This document shows, in pieces, positions 18,258 through 28,938 of a stretch of DNA of 64,000 bases. The position numbers and the translations under genes are program-made. The stretch covers positions 1,736,001 through 1,800,000 of the forward strand of contig NZ_CP022600.1 of the NCBI RefSeq assembly GCF_002952215.1, written 5' to 3'. Source of the DNA: Porphyrobacter sp. HT-58-2 (lineage in GTDB: Bacteria; Pseudomonadota; Alphaproteobacteria; Sphingomonadales; Sphingomonadaceae). The notes beneath the pieces are model-generated. The model had not been told where the DNA came from. It made no database searches and worked only from the letters and a program-made list of their open reading frames with translations. Every line of letters begins with the position of its first letter. Position 1 is the first letter of the stretch.

Positions 18258-20039
18258 ATGAGTGATTCCGATCCCGAACTGCCCGAGGAAGAAACCGGGC
18301 CGACCGCTGCCGAGCTTGAGGCGGCGGGACAGAACGCCCTGTTCGGCGATCCCGCGCCCAATCCTGCATCGCCGTCCGGCACAGAGCAGGCCGCCGCGTC
18401 GCCGCGCGCGCCTGTCGCCGCGAGCCAGCCCTACCGTGTCCTCGCCCGCAAATACCGGCCGCAGACCTTTTCCGAGTTGATCGGGCAGGAAGCGATGGTG
18501 CGCACCCTCGCCAATGCCATCGCGCGCGACCGGCTGGCGCACGCCTTCCTTATGACCGGGGTGCGCGGGGTGGGCAAGACCTCGACCGCGCGGCTGATCG
18601 CCAAGGCGCTGAACTGCGTCGGGCCGGACGGGCAGGGCGGGCCGACAATCGATCCCTGCGGGGTGTGCGAGCCTTGCACCGCGATTGCGGAAGGGCGCCA
18701 TATCGACGTGATCGAAATGGATGCGGCTTCGAATACGGGGATCGACGATATCCGGGAGATCATCGAGGCGGTGCGCTACGCGGCGGTTTCGGCACGATTC
18801 AAGATCTACATCATCGACGAAGTTCACATGTTGTCGAAGGCAGCCTTCAACGGGCTGCTCAAGACGCTGGAGGAACCCCCGCCGCACGTGAAGTTCCTGT
18901 TCGCGACCACCGAAGTCGACAAGCTGCCCGTAACGGTATTGAGCCGCACCCAGCGTTTCGACTTGCGGCGCATCCCCGCTGCGATGCTGGCCGAACATTT
19001 TGCCCACGTTTGCCGTCTTGAAGGGGTGGAGGCAGAGCCCGAGGCGCTCAGCATCATCGCCGCAGCTGCCGAAGGATCGGTGCGGGATGGCCTGTCTATC
19101 CTCGATCAGGCAATCGCCCATGCCGACCTGGATGGCGAGGGCAAAGTTGCTGCGACCCGCGTGCGTGACATGCTGGGCCTTGCCGACAAGAGCGCGCAGC
19201 GCAAGTTGCTCGGGCATCTTTTGGCAGGCGATGCCAGGGCCTTGCTGGCCGCCGTTGATGAACAATATGCGCTCGGTGTCGAGCCTTTGGCCTTGATGCG
19301 CGCGCTGATGGACCTCACGCACCGGGTGACGCTGGCGCAGGTCTCGGGCGCCGAGCCTGACGCCCCGGCCGAAGAGGAACGTGCCGCGCTCGCCGATTTT
19401 GCCGCGCGCCTTGCACCGTCGGAACTGCATCGCCTCTGGCAATTGCTGATCAAGGGGCATGATGAGGTTCGCACCGGCCCTGATCCGCTGGTGTCTTTGC
19501 AAATGGCTCTGCTGCGCATCCTGCACGCCGCGCAGATGCCCGATCCGGGCAAGCTGGTGAAACGGATCGAGGAACTTGCGGCGCGCGGCATTGCAGCGGC
19601 TCCCGCGGGCGAGGGGACTGCGCCTGCTGCTGCGCCTGTGGCCACCTCCCCGGCGGCGCAGGATTGGGCCGCGCTGGTCGATCAGGTTGATGCCTCGGGC
19701 CAGTTGCGCGTCGCCCAGATCATGCGTGATCGGGTGCGGGTGATCACGCTTGCGCCCGAACGCCTTGTCTACCAGCAGGCAGACAGCTTTCCGGACGACC
19801 CGGCGCCTGACATCCGAGAGGCGCTGTTCAAGGTCACCGGCAAGCGCTGGCAGGTTGAGCGCGGAAGCGGCGATGCCCAGCCCAGTTTGCGCGAAGCGGC
19901 CGAAGCCGCGGCTGCTGCGCAAGACGCGCGCATTCGCTCCGATCCGCTGGTGAAGGCTGCGTTTGAGGCCTTCCCCGATGCGGAATTGATCGGCACCGAA
20001 CCCCGCGCTGCTGCCGGCGGCAGCCCACCCTGGAATTGA
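18258..20039 (+). CDS. dnaX: DnaX, DNA polymerase III gamma/tau subunit
   Basis: Clamp-loader ATPase of the replicase. After an acidic Ala/Pro-rich leader of about 55 residues comes the family start Y-R-V-L-A-R-K-Y-R-P-Q-T-F-S-E-L-I-G-Q, Walker A G-V-R-G-V-G-K-T-S, the zinc-binding cysteines in C-V-G...C-G-V-C-E-P-C, D-E-V-H-M-L-S, the sensor-1 region A-T-T-E-V-D-K and the SRC motif L-S-R-T-Q-R-F. At 593 residues it also has the C-terminal tau-like domain. ybaB follows by 13 bases, the standard pairing. Confidence 0.96.
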   Translation: MSDSDPELPEEETGPTAAELEAAGQNALFGDPAPNPASPSGTEQAAASPRAPVAASQPYRVLARKYRPQTFSELIGQEAMVRTLANAIARDRLAHAFLMTGVRGVGKTSTARLIAKALNCVGPDGQGGPTIDPCGVCEPCTAIAEGRHIDVIEMDAASNTGIDDIREIIEAVRYAAVSARFKIYIIDEVHMLSKAAFNGLLKTLEEPPPHVKFLFATTEVDKLPVTVLSRTQRFDLRRIPAAMLAEHFAHVCRLEGVEAEPEALSIIAAAAEGSVRDGLSILDQAIAHADLDGEGKVAATRVRDMLGLADKSAQRKLLGHLLAGDARALLAAVDEQYALGVEPLALMRALMDLTHRVTLAQVSGAEPDAPAEEERAALADFAARLAPSELHRLWQLLIKGHDEVRTGPDPLVSLQMALLRILHAAQMPDPGKLVKRIEELAARGIAAAPAGEGTAPAAAPVATSPAAQDWAALVDQVDASGQLRVAQIMRDRVRVITLAPERLVYQQADSFPDDPAPDIREALFKVTGKRWQVERGSGDAQPSLREAAEAAAAAQDARIRSDPLVKAAFEAFPDAELIGTEPRAAAGGSPPWN

Positions 20040-20052
20040 GGAGTACCCCGCG

Positions 20053-20394
20053 ATGAAGTCGATGGAAGAGATGATGGCCGCCGCCCAGAAGGCCGCCGAG
20101 ACCATCCAGAAGCAGATGAACGAGATGCAGGTGAAGCTCGACTCGATCGAGGTTGAAGGCACGGCAGGCGGGGGGCTGGTAAAGGTTCGTGCCAGCGCCA
20201 AGGGCCGCATTCTCGGCGTGAGCATCGACGACAGCCTGATGAAGCCCGAAGAAAAGCAGATCGTCGAAGACCTCGTCGCTGCTGCCTTCAACGACGCCCG
20301 CGATCGGGCCGACCGCGTGTCCGAACAACAGATGCGTGAGATGCAGGGCTCGATGGGCCTCCCGCCGGGATTCAACCTGCCTGGAATGGGATAA
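20053..20394 (+). CDS. YbaB/EbfC nucleoid-associated protein
   Basis: A 113-residue DNA-binding protein that forms dimers and coats the nucleoid. The sequence has the family pattern: an N-terminal helix rich in Met/Gln/Lys (M-M-A-A-A-Q-K-A-A-E-T-I-Q-K-Q-M), E-V-E-G-T-A-G-G-G-L-V-K-V in the middle, and E-D-L-V-A-A-A-F-N-D-A in the last helix. It is cotranscribed with dnaX, as in most bacteria where the pair is often followed by recR; recR is not found here. Confidence 0.94.
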   Translation: MKSMEEMMAAAQKAAETIQKQMNEMQVKLDSIEVEGTAGGGLVKVRASAKGRILGVSIDDSLMKPEEKQIVEDLVAAAFNDARDRADRVSEQQMREMQGSMGLPPGFNLPGMG

Positions 20395-20574
20395 CGCCTT
20401 CGAGAGCGCGCGTAGCATGCACTGTCATAGATGATCCTTGGCAGTGATTGGCAAGTCCGTCTCGGCTCGATCTGCCGGGCCTTGGGCTGAGGGCAGGCTA
20501 GCGCCCGTTGGGCGTCCACAGCTTAGCCTCATGCTGCCATTGCGGGAGCGGCAAGGCCTTCCCATATCTACCGC

Positions 20575-22983
<2,409 letters not shown>

Positions 22984-23221
22984 GGCGCTAGAACGCCGCC
23001 ACTTGCCGTGATTCGCGGCAGGGTCGCATCCAAATCGGGAGACGATTGGGGCAGTTCCGCATCTGGCCTTGCCAGGCACGGAAATCGCCCCCCTTGGCGC
23101 AGGGCATATTGTCTAGGGCTATTTGGCTTTGACAGTTCTTGCAAAAAGGTTTCAATCTCTCGCCTTTGGTTGAGCGCGATTCACACCGATACAACGATAT
23201 CCTGAAGCGAGGGGGTCCAAT
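22984..23221 (+). promoter_or_regulatory. lon-HU intergenic region with probable promoter
   Basis: About 240 bases without a supported gene. A good -35 box TTGACA lies about 23129-23134, with a weak TCAATC -10 about 17 bases later, fitting a promoter for the HU gene. The remaining sequence shows nothing I can name. Confidence 0.5.
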
Positions 23222-23494
23222 ATGAATAAGAACGACCTTATCAGCGCCGTGGCCGATGCCAGCGGTCTGTCCAAGAATGACGCCTCGAACGCAGTAGAAA
23301 GCGTTTTCGATGCCATCACCAAGGCGCTTTCGAGTGGGGACGAGGTGCGGCTTGTGGGCTTTGGCACCTTTTCGGTTGCCAAGCGCAAGGCGTCCACCGG
23401 CCGCAATCCGCGCACCGGGGAACCGATGAAGATCAAGGCGTCGAACCAGCCCAAGTTCAAGGCTGGCAAGGGGCTCAAGGATGCAGTCAACTGA
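23222..23494 (+). CDS. hupB: HU-family DNA-binding protein
   Basis: A 90-residue histone-like protein that bends DNA and compacts the nucleoid. It has the HU fold signature: M-N-K-N-D-L-I-S-A-V-A at the start, G-D-E-V-R-L-V-G-F-G-T-F in the core, and the DNA-binding arm motif G-R-N-P-R-T-G-E-P-M-K-I. It follows lon, the usual gene order for hupB. A strong intrinsic terminator lies about 35 bases after its stop. Confidence 0.95.
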   Translation: MNKNDLISAVADASGLSKNDASNAVESVFDAITKALSSGDEVRLVGFGTFSVAKRKASTGRNPRTGEPMKIKASNQPKFKAGKGLKDAVN

Positions 23495-23528
23495 TCAGCG
23501 CCTGATGGGCTGCTAATCTGACACCAGA

Positions 23529-23561
23529 AACCCCGCTAGCCGCAAGGCTGGCGGGGTTTTT
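23529..23561 (+). terminator. Intrinsic terminator after the HU gene
   Basis: AACCCCGCTAGCC pairs with GGCTGGCGGGGTT around a GCAA loop (13 pairs, one G-U), followed by five T. It ends HU transcription. The next gene is convergent, so it may serve both strands. Confidence 0.92.
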
Positions 23562-23586
23562 GATGGTCAGACTGCGCTGCCCGCTG

Positions 23587-24462
23587 TCAGGGGGCAGCAG
23601 CGATCAGGGCGGTCGGGAACTGCGCCGTGCGCGGAGTAATGCGCCAGGAGAGCGCCTCGCCTGTCGTGGTCGCCTCCGGCCCATCGTCGGTATTGTTGGC
23701 CAGGATCCGCATACCTTGCGCTGTGCGGATCGTGAAAGTGCCGTCGAGCTGGGGCAAGCCTGGCACCGCCTCACCGTCCGTTGCGCCCGGGCCCATCCCG
23801 GCGATCGCACCCAGACCGCCCATCATCCCCGACATCGCATTGTCCGATCCTTGGGCGGTGAAGCCCGGCGCATTGATCCGCAGCTGTCCGTTCTTGCGCC
23901 CAAAGGTCTGCACAAACGGGTTGGTGGCGGGAAAGCCCTCGATCAGCGGGAACATGAAATCGTGCCCCAGCGTTCCTTTGACGCGGAAGCTGACGTGGAA
24001 CAGTCCGTCGCCCTTGTGAACCACCCGCTCCCAGCCTTTCTGGCGCTGGAGCAGCTTGACGAGTTCCTCGGCAGCCTTGGGATCGGAGGGGTCGATCCCA
24101 CCCATCATCGCGGCCATCTGCTTGGCCTTCTTCTTGGCTTCGGCAGCCCGATCGGCGGCGCCCGCATCCCAGTCGGCGCGCTGTTCGTCGAGCTCCGCCT
24201 TTGTGCAGTCGCGCTCTTCGAAGGTCTCGTCATCGTAGCAGGTGGAAGGGGTAAAGCTCTCTTCCGCATTGTCCATCTGGGCGAGTTTGCTGAGGCCAAG
24301 GAAGAAGATTTCGCCATCGTAACTGAATGTGAAACTGTCCGGACCGGTCAGCACCATTTCGGATGTAAACTTGCCTGGCGACATGAAGCAGCCCGACAGG
24401 ACGAGCGCCAGCCCGGCAAGAACGGCAGCAGCGCGCAGGCGGACCGTGGTCAATTTTGTCAT
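23587..24462 (-). CDS. Lipoprotein, unknown function
   Basis: A 291-residue exported protein with a lipobox L-S-G-C (Cys25) after a hydrophobic signal segment. The mature part has a beta-rich N-terminal piece (F-T-S-E-M-V-L-T-G-P-D-S-F-T-F-S-Y), a central charged helix with two cysteines nearby (S-T-C-Y-D-D and E-R-D-C-T-K), and a C-terminal domain with F-T-I-R-T-A-Q-G-M-R-I-L-A-N-N-T-D-D-G-P. I chose ATG 24462, preceded by GAGGGA, rather than the much longer frame beginning at 24759 whose first 97 codons lie inside rlmB. Family not recognised. Confidence 0.75.
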   Translation of the reverse strand: MTKLTTVRLRAAAVLAGLALVLSGCFMSPGKFTSEMVLTGPDSFTFSYDGEIFFLGLSKLAQMDNAEESFTPSTCYDDETFEERDCTKAELDEQRADWDAGAADRAAEAKKKAKQMAAMMGGIDPSDPKAAEELVKLLQRQKGWERVVHKGDGLFHVSFRVKGTLGHDFMFPLIEGFPATNPFVQTFGRKNGQLRINAPGFTAQGSDNAMSGMMGGLGAIAGMGPGATDGEAVPGLPQLDGTFTIRTAQGMRILANNTDDGPEATTTGEALSWRITPRTAQFPTALIAAAP

Positions 24463-24487
24463 GGCAATTCCCTCCCTCGGAGGTGTT

Positions 24488-25279
24488 CTACGCGCGTGTT
24501 GCGACCGCATAAAGTGCAATCGCTCCAGCGTTCGAGACATTGAGGCTTTCGATCGCGGAAGAGATCGGCAGCCGCGCCAGCACATCGCAATGCGCGGCGA
24601 TATTGTGACGCATTCCTTCGCCCTCTGCCCCCAGCACAATGGCAACAGGGCCGGTCGGCATGACGTCGGCGAGTACCGCTTCCGCCTCTCCGGCAAGGCC
24701 GATCCGCCAGTAACCGGCTTCAGCCAGCTCCTCCAGCGCGCGGGCGAGGTTGACCACACGCACCCACGGCACCGTTTCTAGCGCACCAGACGCCGCCTTG
24801 GCCAGCACGCCGCCTTCAGGCGGGGCGTGGCGATCCTGCGTCACGATCGCCGCTGCGCCAAAGGCCGCTGCCGAGCGCAGGATCGCCCCGACATTGTGCG
24901 GGTCGGTTACCTGGTCGAGCACGACGATGGGGCGATCCGCCTCGCCCAGGGCAACCTCGTCCAGAAAGACGTCCTCCAGTGGCGCGCACTCGAGGACAAG
25001 TCCTTGATGTGGAGCATCTTTTGCCACCAAACGTGCAAGATCGACCGGCTGTGCGTGTTCAATCGGGAAGTTTGCGGGCAGTTCGCCGTCGAGGCTCTCG
25101 ATCCCCTCGGGCGTCGCCCACAGCTTGCGGTGCTGGCGTTCGGGGTTCTTCAGCGCCGCCTCGACCGCATGGCGGCCCCACAGGCGCACTTGCCCGCTTG
25201 ACGCCCGGCCCGATCCGCGTCCGCCCTTCATGCGTCCTGCACGACCCCTCAGGGCACGCTTTCGTTCACCTTTACTCAT
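24488..25279 (-). CDS. rlmB: RlmB-like 23S rRNA 2'-O-methyltransferase (TrmH/SpoU family)
   Basis: Methylates ribose 2'-O of a guanosine in 23S rRNA (G2251 in E. coli). The 263-residue protein has a basic N-terminal tail, then L-W-G-R-H-A-V-E-A-A-L (the SpoU substrate-binding domain start), and the knotted SPOUT domain with motif 1 D-Q-V-T-D-P-H-N-V-G-A-I-L-R-S-A, motif 2 I-V-L-G-A-E-G-E-G-M and motif 3 I-P/S-S-A-I-E-S-L-N-V-S-N-A. I use ATG 25279. It runs away from the following tRNA-Tyr. Confidence 0.93.
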   Translation of the reverse strand: MSKGERKRALRGRAGRMKGGRGSGRASSGQVRLWGRHAVEAALKNPERQHRKLWATPEGIESLDGELPANFPIEHAQPVDLARLVAKDAPHQGLVLECAPLEDVFLDEVALGEADRPIVVLDQVTDPHNVGAILRSAAAFGAAAIVTQDRHAPPEGGVLAKAASGALETVPWVRVVNLARALEELAEAGYWRIGLAGEAEAVLADVMPTGPVAIVLGAEGEGMRHNIAAHCDVLARLPISSAIESLNVSNAGAIALYAVATRA

Positions 25280-25450
25280 GTTGTTTCCCGGCTGAGGCTT
25301 TCCAAACGCGCCCCCTGCCAGCAGGGGCATTGACAGGCAAGCAGTGCTTCGCCAAAGGGGCGCCTCTCGGCGGCGGGTCCGGCAACGGACTCGCGCATTT
25401 TCAGGGCGTCAGACGCTCAGGATCGCCCCCCTCATGGCAGGGGACTGTGT

Positions 25451-25536
25451 GGACAGGTGGCCGAGTGGTTAAAGGCAGCAGACTGTAAATCTGCCCGCGC
25501 AAGCGTACGCTGGTTCGAATCCAGCCCTGTCCACCA
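25451..25536 (+). tRNA. tRNA-Tyr(GTA), integration site of the island
   Basis: Acceptor GGACAGG pairs with CCTGTCC; anticodon stem-loop CAGACTGTAAATCTG gives anticodon GTA; a long variable arm (CCCGCGCAAGCGTACG region) identifies a class II tRNA, and the T-loop is TTCGAAT. CCA is encoded. An integrase gene begins 196 bases downstream, and a degraded copy of the tRNA 3' end lies at 39798, so the element recombined into this gene and left it functional. Confidence 0.96.
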
Positions 25537-25540
25537 CCAC
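25512..25540 (+). other. Left attachment core (tRNA-Tyr 3' end)
   Basis: The last part of the tRNA gene, from GGTTCGA through the encoded CCA and the following CCAC, is repeated in altered form at 39798. This identifies it as the core where integration happened. Confidence 0.7.
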
Positions 25541-25650
25541 CCTTTCTCAGCACATCCCCGAAAAGCCCTAGAAATCGCAGAAAACCAAGGGTATTCTGCT
25601 CTACATCGTCCGCACTCGACCGCTTCTGTTTGCTTGCAGCCGGAGCGTAG

Positions 25651-25726
25651 TGTGGGAGAGGTGTGGGAGTAAAATGATATCCTCCCACACTTGGGTTCTC
25701 CCACAATGGCGGCAAAGATGTGGGAG
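25651..25726. repeat. Five TGTGGGAG sites upstream of the integrase (probable arm sites)
   Basis: The octamer TGTGGGAG occurs in direct orientation at 25651, 25662 and 25719, and inverted (CTCCCACA) at 25682 and 25698. Related TGTGGGGGAG/TGTGGGGGAA copies lie at 39726 and 39738, near the other end. This is the layout of arm-type binding sites of tyrosine integrases. Confidence 0.75.
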
Positions 25727-25732
25727 TAACCG

Positions 25733-26953
25733 ATGGGCAAACTCACGGCTGTTGCGGTCAAGGCCGCTTTGGCGAATCCGGGCACCTATCAGGATGGCGA
25801 CGGACTGGTCCTCAGAGTCGACAAAAGAGGGGGAGCTTATTGGCTCCTGCGAATCCAGCGCGATGGCAAACGTCAGGATATCGGGCTGGGCAGTCCGAAG
25901 CTGGTCACGTTGGCCGAAGCGCGCGCCAAAGCGGCGGAACTCCGCAAGGCCGTAAAGGTCGAGAAGCGCGACGTGCTGACGGAGCGCAAGGACGAGGAAG
26001 CGGCCAAGATAACCTTCCGCGAAGCCGCCACCCAATATCACTCCGAGAACGAGGCAGGCTGGAAGAGTGATGTCTATGGTCGCCAGTGGCTGGCCAGTCT
26101 GGAAAACTACGCGTTCCCGAAACTGGGCGATATGACGACCGGCGGGATCACCGCTGCCGACATCATCGGGGTGCTCACGCCGATCTGGCAGGAAATTCCG
26201 GAAACAGCCCGCCAGGTCCGCAACCGGATTTGCGCGGTGCTCGACTACTCCCATGCAAAGGGCTGGCGCTCTACGGAAGCTCCATCAGGCAATAGCAGCC
26301 TCAAAGCAGGGCGAGGGCTGCCGCGACAGGTCAAGAAACCGGCCAACCGCAAGGCGATGCCATACGTGGCCGTTCCTCCATTCCTGACTGCGCTGCGGCG
26401 CAAGCCATCCTATTCGCGTCTTGCGCTGGACCTTCTCATTCTGACTGGCGTTCGGTCGCAGGAGGTCCGCCTTGCGAAATGGGACGAATTCGATCTGGAT
26501 CAGCGCCTCTGGACGATCCCAGCCGAACACATGAAGCGCAGCAGGGCGCACATCGTGCCACTTTCAGAAGCGGCTCTGGCGGTGCTCGTGAAGGCCGATG
26601 CAATGCAGATGGAGGGAGCCGAAGTGGTCTTTCCTGGCATGACCGGTAAGGCGATGTCCAACATGACCCTGCTCAAAGTTATGCGCGACATGCAGGAGCC
26701 TTTCCACGTTCACGGCTTCCGCTCCAGCTTTACTGATTGGGCGGCAAACGAAGGCTTCCCCAATGCGGTTGTCGAAGCGGCGCTGGCGCACAAAACGCCT
26801 GATGCGGTGCAGGCTGCTTATCGCCGCACCACCTATCTTGGCACGCCCGAGAATCCTGGCGCGCGCGTGAAGCTGATGGAGGCGTGGGGGAGCTATTGCA
26901 ACGGCGTGGCGGTTTCCAATAACTCAGGTGTGACAGAGGGCCATAGTGTTTGA
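25733..26953 (+). CDS. Tyrosine-type site-specific integrase
   Basis: Catalyses integration and excision of the element at tRNA-Tyr. The 406-residue protein has an N-terminal arm-DNA-binding domain (DUF4102 style: D-G-D-G-L-V-L-R-V, then G-L-G-S-P-K-L-V-T-L-A-E-A-R), a central core-binding domain, and the catalytic domain with first Arg in T-G-V-R-S-Q-E-V-R-L, H-x-x-R as H-G-F-R-S-S, a following His in A-L-A-H-K-T and the nucleophile Tyr in Q-A-A-Y-R-R-T. All catalytic residues are intact, so it may be active. ATG 25733 follows TGTGGGAG-type sites closely. About 120 bases after the stop hold nothing I can identify. Confidence 0.95.
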   Translation: MGKLTAVAVKAALANPGTYQDGDGLVLRVDKRGGAYWLLRIQRDGKRQDIGLGSPKLVTLAEARAKAAELRKAVKVEKRDVLTERKDEEAAKITFREAATQYHSENEAGWKSDVYGRQWLASLENYAFPKLGDMTTGGITAADIIGVLTPIWQEIPETARQVRNRICAVLDYSHAKGWRSTEAPSGNSSLKAGRGLPRQVKKPANRKAMPYVAVPPFLTALRRKPSYSRLALDLLILTGVRSQEVRLAKWDEFDLDQRLWTIPAEHMKRSRAHIVPLSEAALAVLVKADAMQMEGAEVVFPGMTGKAMSNMTLLKVMRDMQEPFHVHGFRSSFTDWAANEGFPNAVVEAALAHKTPDAVQAAYRRTTYLGTPENPGARVKLMEAWGSYCNGVAVSNNSGVTEGHSV

Positions 26954-27076
26954 AGAATTCTGGATGGCTGCACCCTTGATCCTCAGCTTTCGAGCGTCCC
27001 CCAGACTTACGGTTGCGATTGGGTGGTTTGCGAACGATTGGTAATAGCCGATTTTAAAACGGAGACATCCGAACGA

Positions 27077-28042
27077 TCATTGGCTGCGCCTATGACCGAT
27101 CGCCTCCGCCGCCTTGTAGATCGGCACCTTGAACCAAACCCCATTGCTGACAATGTGTATGCTGCTCCCACGCCCCTGAAGTAGACCCGCAGTACCGGGC
27201 GCACCTTTCGGATACTGTAGTCGGCCAAGCTCGTGGCTGTTTTCGCCATCAAGCTTTACGAGTGTGATACGGTTAGCGTCTTCGGCGTAGCCACCGGCGA
27301 GCATCACAAACTCATCCTTCACCGCGACAGCTTTTGCTCCGGCAATGCTGTTCGACCAAAACACCGCCTTACCGCTGCTGATGCGAACGATGGGAAAGTC
27401 AGTGTAGTAGCAGGCCCATAGATCGGTTCCGGCGAGCGTCATTGCATATGAATCAGCAATCGAGTGGGTATCGCCAACTTCATCATTAAACGACCAAAGC
27501 GGGGTGCCGAGCGCATCAAACTGTACGATGCCTCCAGACGATACAGGCCAGCTTCCATCTTTGTTTGGACCTCCGAAAACCCCCTCGTCAAAATATCCAA
27601 CCCAGATTGTGCCGTCTGGGGAGCACAGCAGATTTTCAATTCCATCGCCGAGGACTATCTCGCGCTCAATCCGTCCGTCATCCGTATAGATGCGCCCGTT
27701 TTTCTCGCCTTCTTGCGCACGCGAGTCAGCAACCAGCCAATGGCCGCTAGACATACGGTCAACAACTGGGTGAGCGCCCGATGGCATGATTGTCACATCG
27801 GTCTCGGCAATGCCATCGAAGACCGAAAGGCGCATGTCACCATCCCAGACATTCGGATATTTTCGCGAGTGATTGCCGCCATTGACGGCCTCCCACCAGC
27901 GCATGTGTTCGGTATGGACATCTTTGCGGGTGCGAATCAGTGCTAACCGTCCATCGGCCAGCGCAGCGTAGCCATAGTCGAACCAACCCTCGGGCGTTGC
28001 CGGGAGAGGGGTCGCGTTCGAAATAGTTTTCAATTCTATCAT
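27077..28042 (-). CDS. Hypothetical protein, beta-propeller-like
   Basis: A 321-residue protein with no signal peptide. It shows repeated short beta motifs such as G-H-W-L-V-A-D-S-R, N-L-L-C-S-P-D-G-T-I-W-V-G-Y-F-D-E-G-V-F and G-G-I-V-Q-F-D-A-L-G-T-P-L-W-S-F-N-D, the style of a six- or seven-bladed propeller. I do not recognise a family or catalytic residues. It lies within the island beside the integrase and is read in the same direction as the DUF6118 and traA genes. Possibly cargo. Confidence 0.6.
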   Translation of the reverse strand: MIELKTISNATPLPATPEGWFDYGYAALADGRLALIRTRKDVHTEHMRWWEAVNGGNHSRKYPNVWDGDMRLSVFDGIAETDVTIMPSGAHPVVDRMSSGHWLVADSRAQEGEKNGRIYTDDGRIEREIVLGDGIENLLCSPDGTIWVGYFDEGVFGGPNKDGSWPVSSGGIVQFDALGTPLWSFNDEVGDTHSIADSYAMTLAGTDLWACYYTDFPIVRISSGKAVFWSNSIAGAKAVAVKDEFVMLAGGYAEDANRITLVKLDGENSHELGRLQYPKGAPGTAGLLQGRGSSIHIVSNGVWFKVPIYKAAEAIGHRRSQ

Positions 28043-28163
28043 GATGCATTGCTTGCATCTGGCCGCGTCGAGAGCAAGTGGTCAGCGGATCAGAATTCAG
28101 TCACCGCAGCTGGGTAGTAAACCGAGTCGCAGGCAGCGCATTTCAAATGGTGAACCAGACCCT
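28043..28163. other. Gap between the DUF6118 gene and the propeller-like gene
   Basis: About 120 bases between two minus-strand genes. No clear terminator hairpin or promoter was found. Confidence 0.3.
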
Positions 28164-28928
28164 TCAGGGCGATATCTCGATAGAACAACTGACCGTCTTT
28201 TCGTCCTTCCGCGCCTTTTCGGTGCATCGGTCCAATTCTTCGCGGTTTGCGCTGAGGATGTGCTGCGCCTTCGCCAGCTCTTCCCATGCTTCGGGATTCT
28301 GTGACTGGATCAACCGAATTCCGGCCTCCACGATGGTCGGTTCGCCAACGGCCTTTCGCGCCATCCATTCGGGCCACTGCCAGCTCTCAGGCATGGCGCG
28401 GGCGATGGTGCCGGGAAGGATTGACCAGAGCAGGATACCTGCGGCCAACCCCACGCCTGCAATGCGCCAGGTCTGACGCTTCTGCTCGGCCTCGGTGCGG
28501 ACACGCCCTACAAGTGCGGCGAGACGTCCGGTTGCAATGTCCAGGTCCTTGCGTCCGTGCCGGAACAGGTCGCTGGCATCGTGTAGCATGTCGAGCGAGG
28601 CGCGCTTGATCTGAACCGCGATGTCTTCCGGCGTCAGCTCGATGGCGGGCTTGTTGCCGATTGCGGTCAGCGTCTTGGAGGCCTGTGCCAGCTGATCGGC
28701 CATCTGGCCGAGCGTGGCGGTGTAGTCCGGGATCACGATGTCAGTCCGTTCCCTGGCCATGTTCTGGACGGTATGGCGCACCATCGCCATTTCGCCTTCG
28801 AGGCGGGCGAAGGCCTCCGTCGCCGGATCGGACTCTTCCGCTGCGTCCAGTTCAGGTTCCGGCTGCGGCGCGGCTGGTTCCTCGACTTCGAGGTCCAGTT
28901 GCACTTCTTCGATGTGATCGTCTTCCAT
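28164..28928 (-). CDS. DUF6118 family protein
   Basis: A 254-residue protein with an acidic, Pro-rich N-terminus (about the first 35 residues), a helical middle (A-F-A-R-L-E-G-E-M-A-M-V-R-H-T-V and D-Y-T-A-T-L-G-Q-M-A-D-Q-L), one membrane segment near residues 154-173 (W-R-I-A-G-V-G-L-A-A-G-I-L-L-W-S-I-L-P) and a C-terminal helix. The arrangement matches DUF6118 proteins, found next to traA in mobilizable elements of alphaproteobacteria. It starts 10 bases after the traA stop and is probably cotranscribed. Its role in transfer is unknown. Confidence 0.75.
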   Translation of the reverse strand: MEDDHIEEVQLDLEVEEPAAPQPEPELDAAEESDPATEAFARLEGEMAMVRHTVQNMARERTDIVIPDYTATLGQMADQLAQASKTLTAIGNKPAIELTPEDIAVQIKRASLDMLHDASDLFRHGRKDLDIATGRLAALVGRVRTEAEQKRQTWRIAGVGLAAGILLWSILPGTIARAMPESWQWPEWMARKAVGEPTIVEAGIRLIQSQNPEAWEELAKAQHILSANREELDRCTEKARKDEKTVSCSIEISP

Positions 28929-28938
28929 GTCGTTTCTC

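Noticed and set aside
18141..20519. Long minus-strand frame opposite dnaX, and similar long frames opposite bamA, hrpB and lon
   Set aside because: High GC content opens antisense frames; each lies over a clearly recognised gene and has no protein-like motifs.
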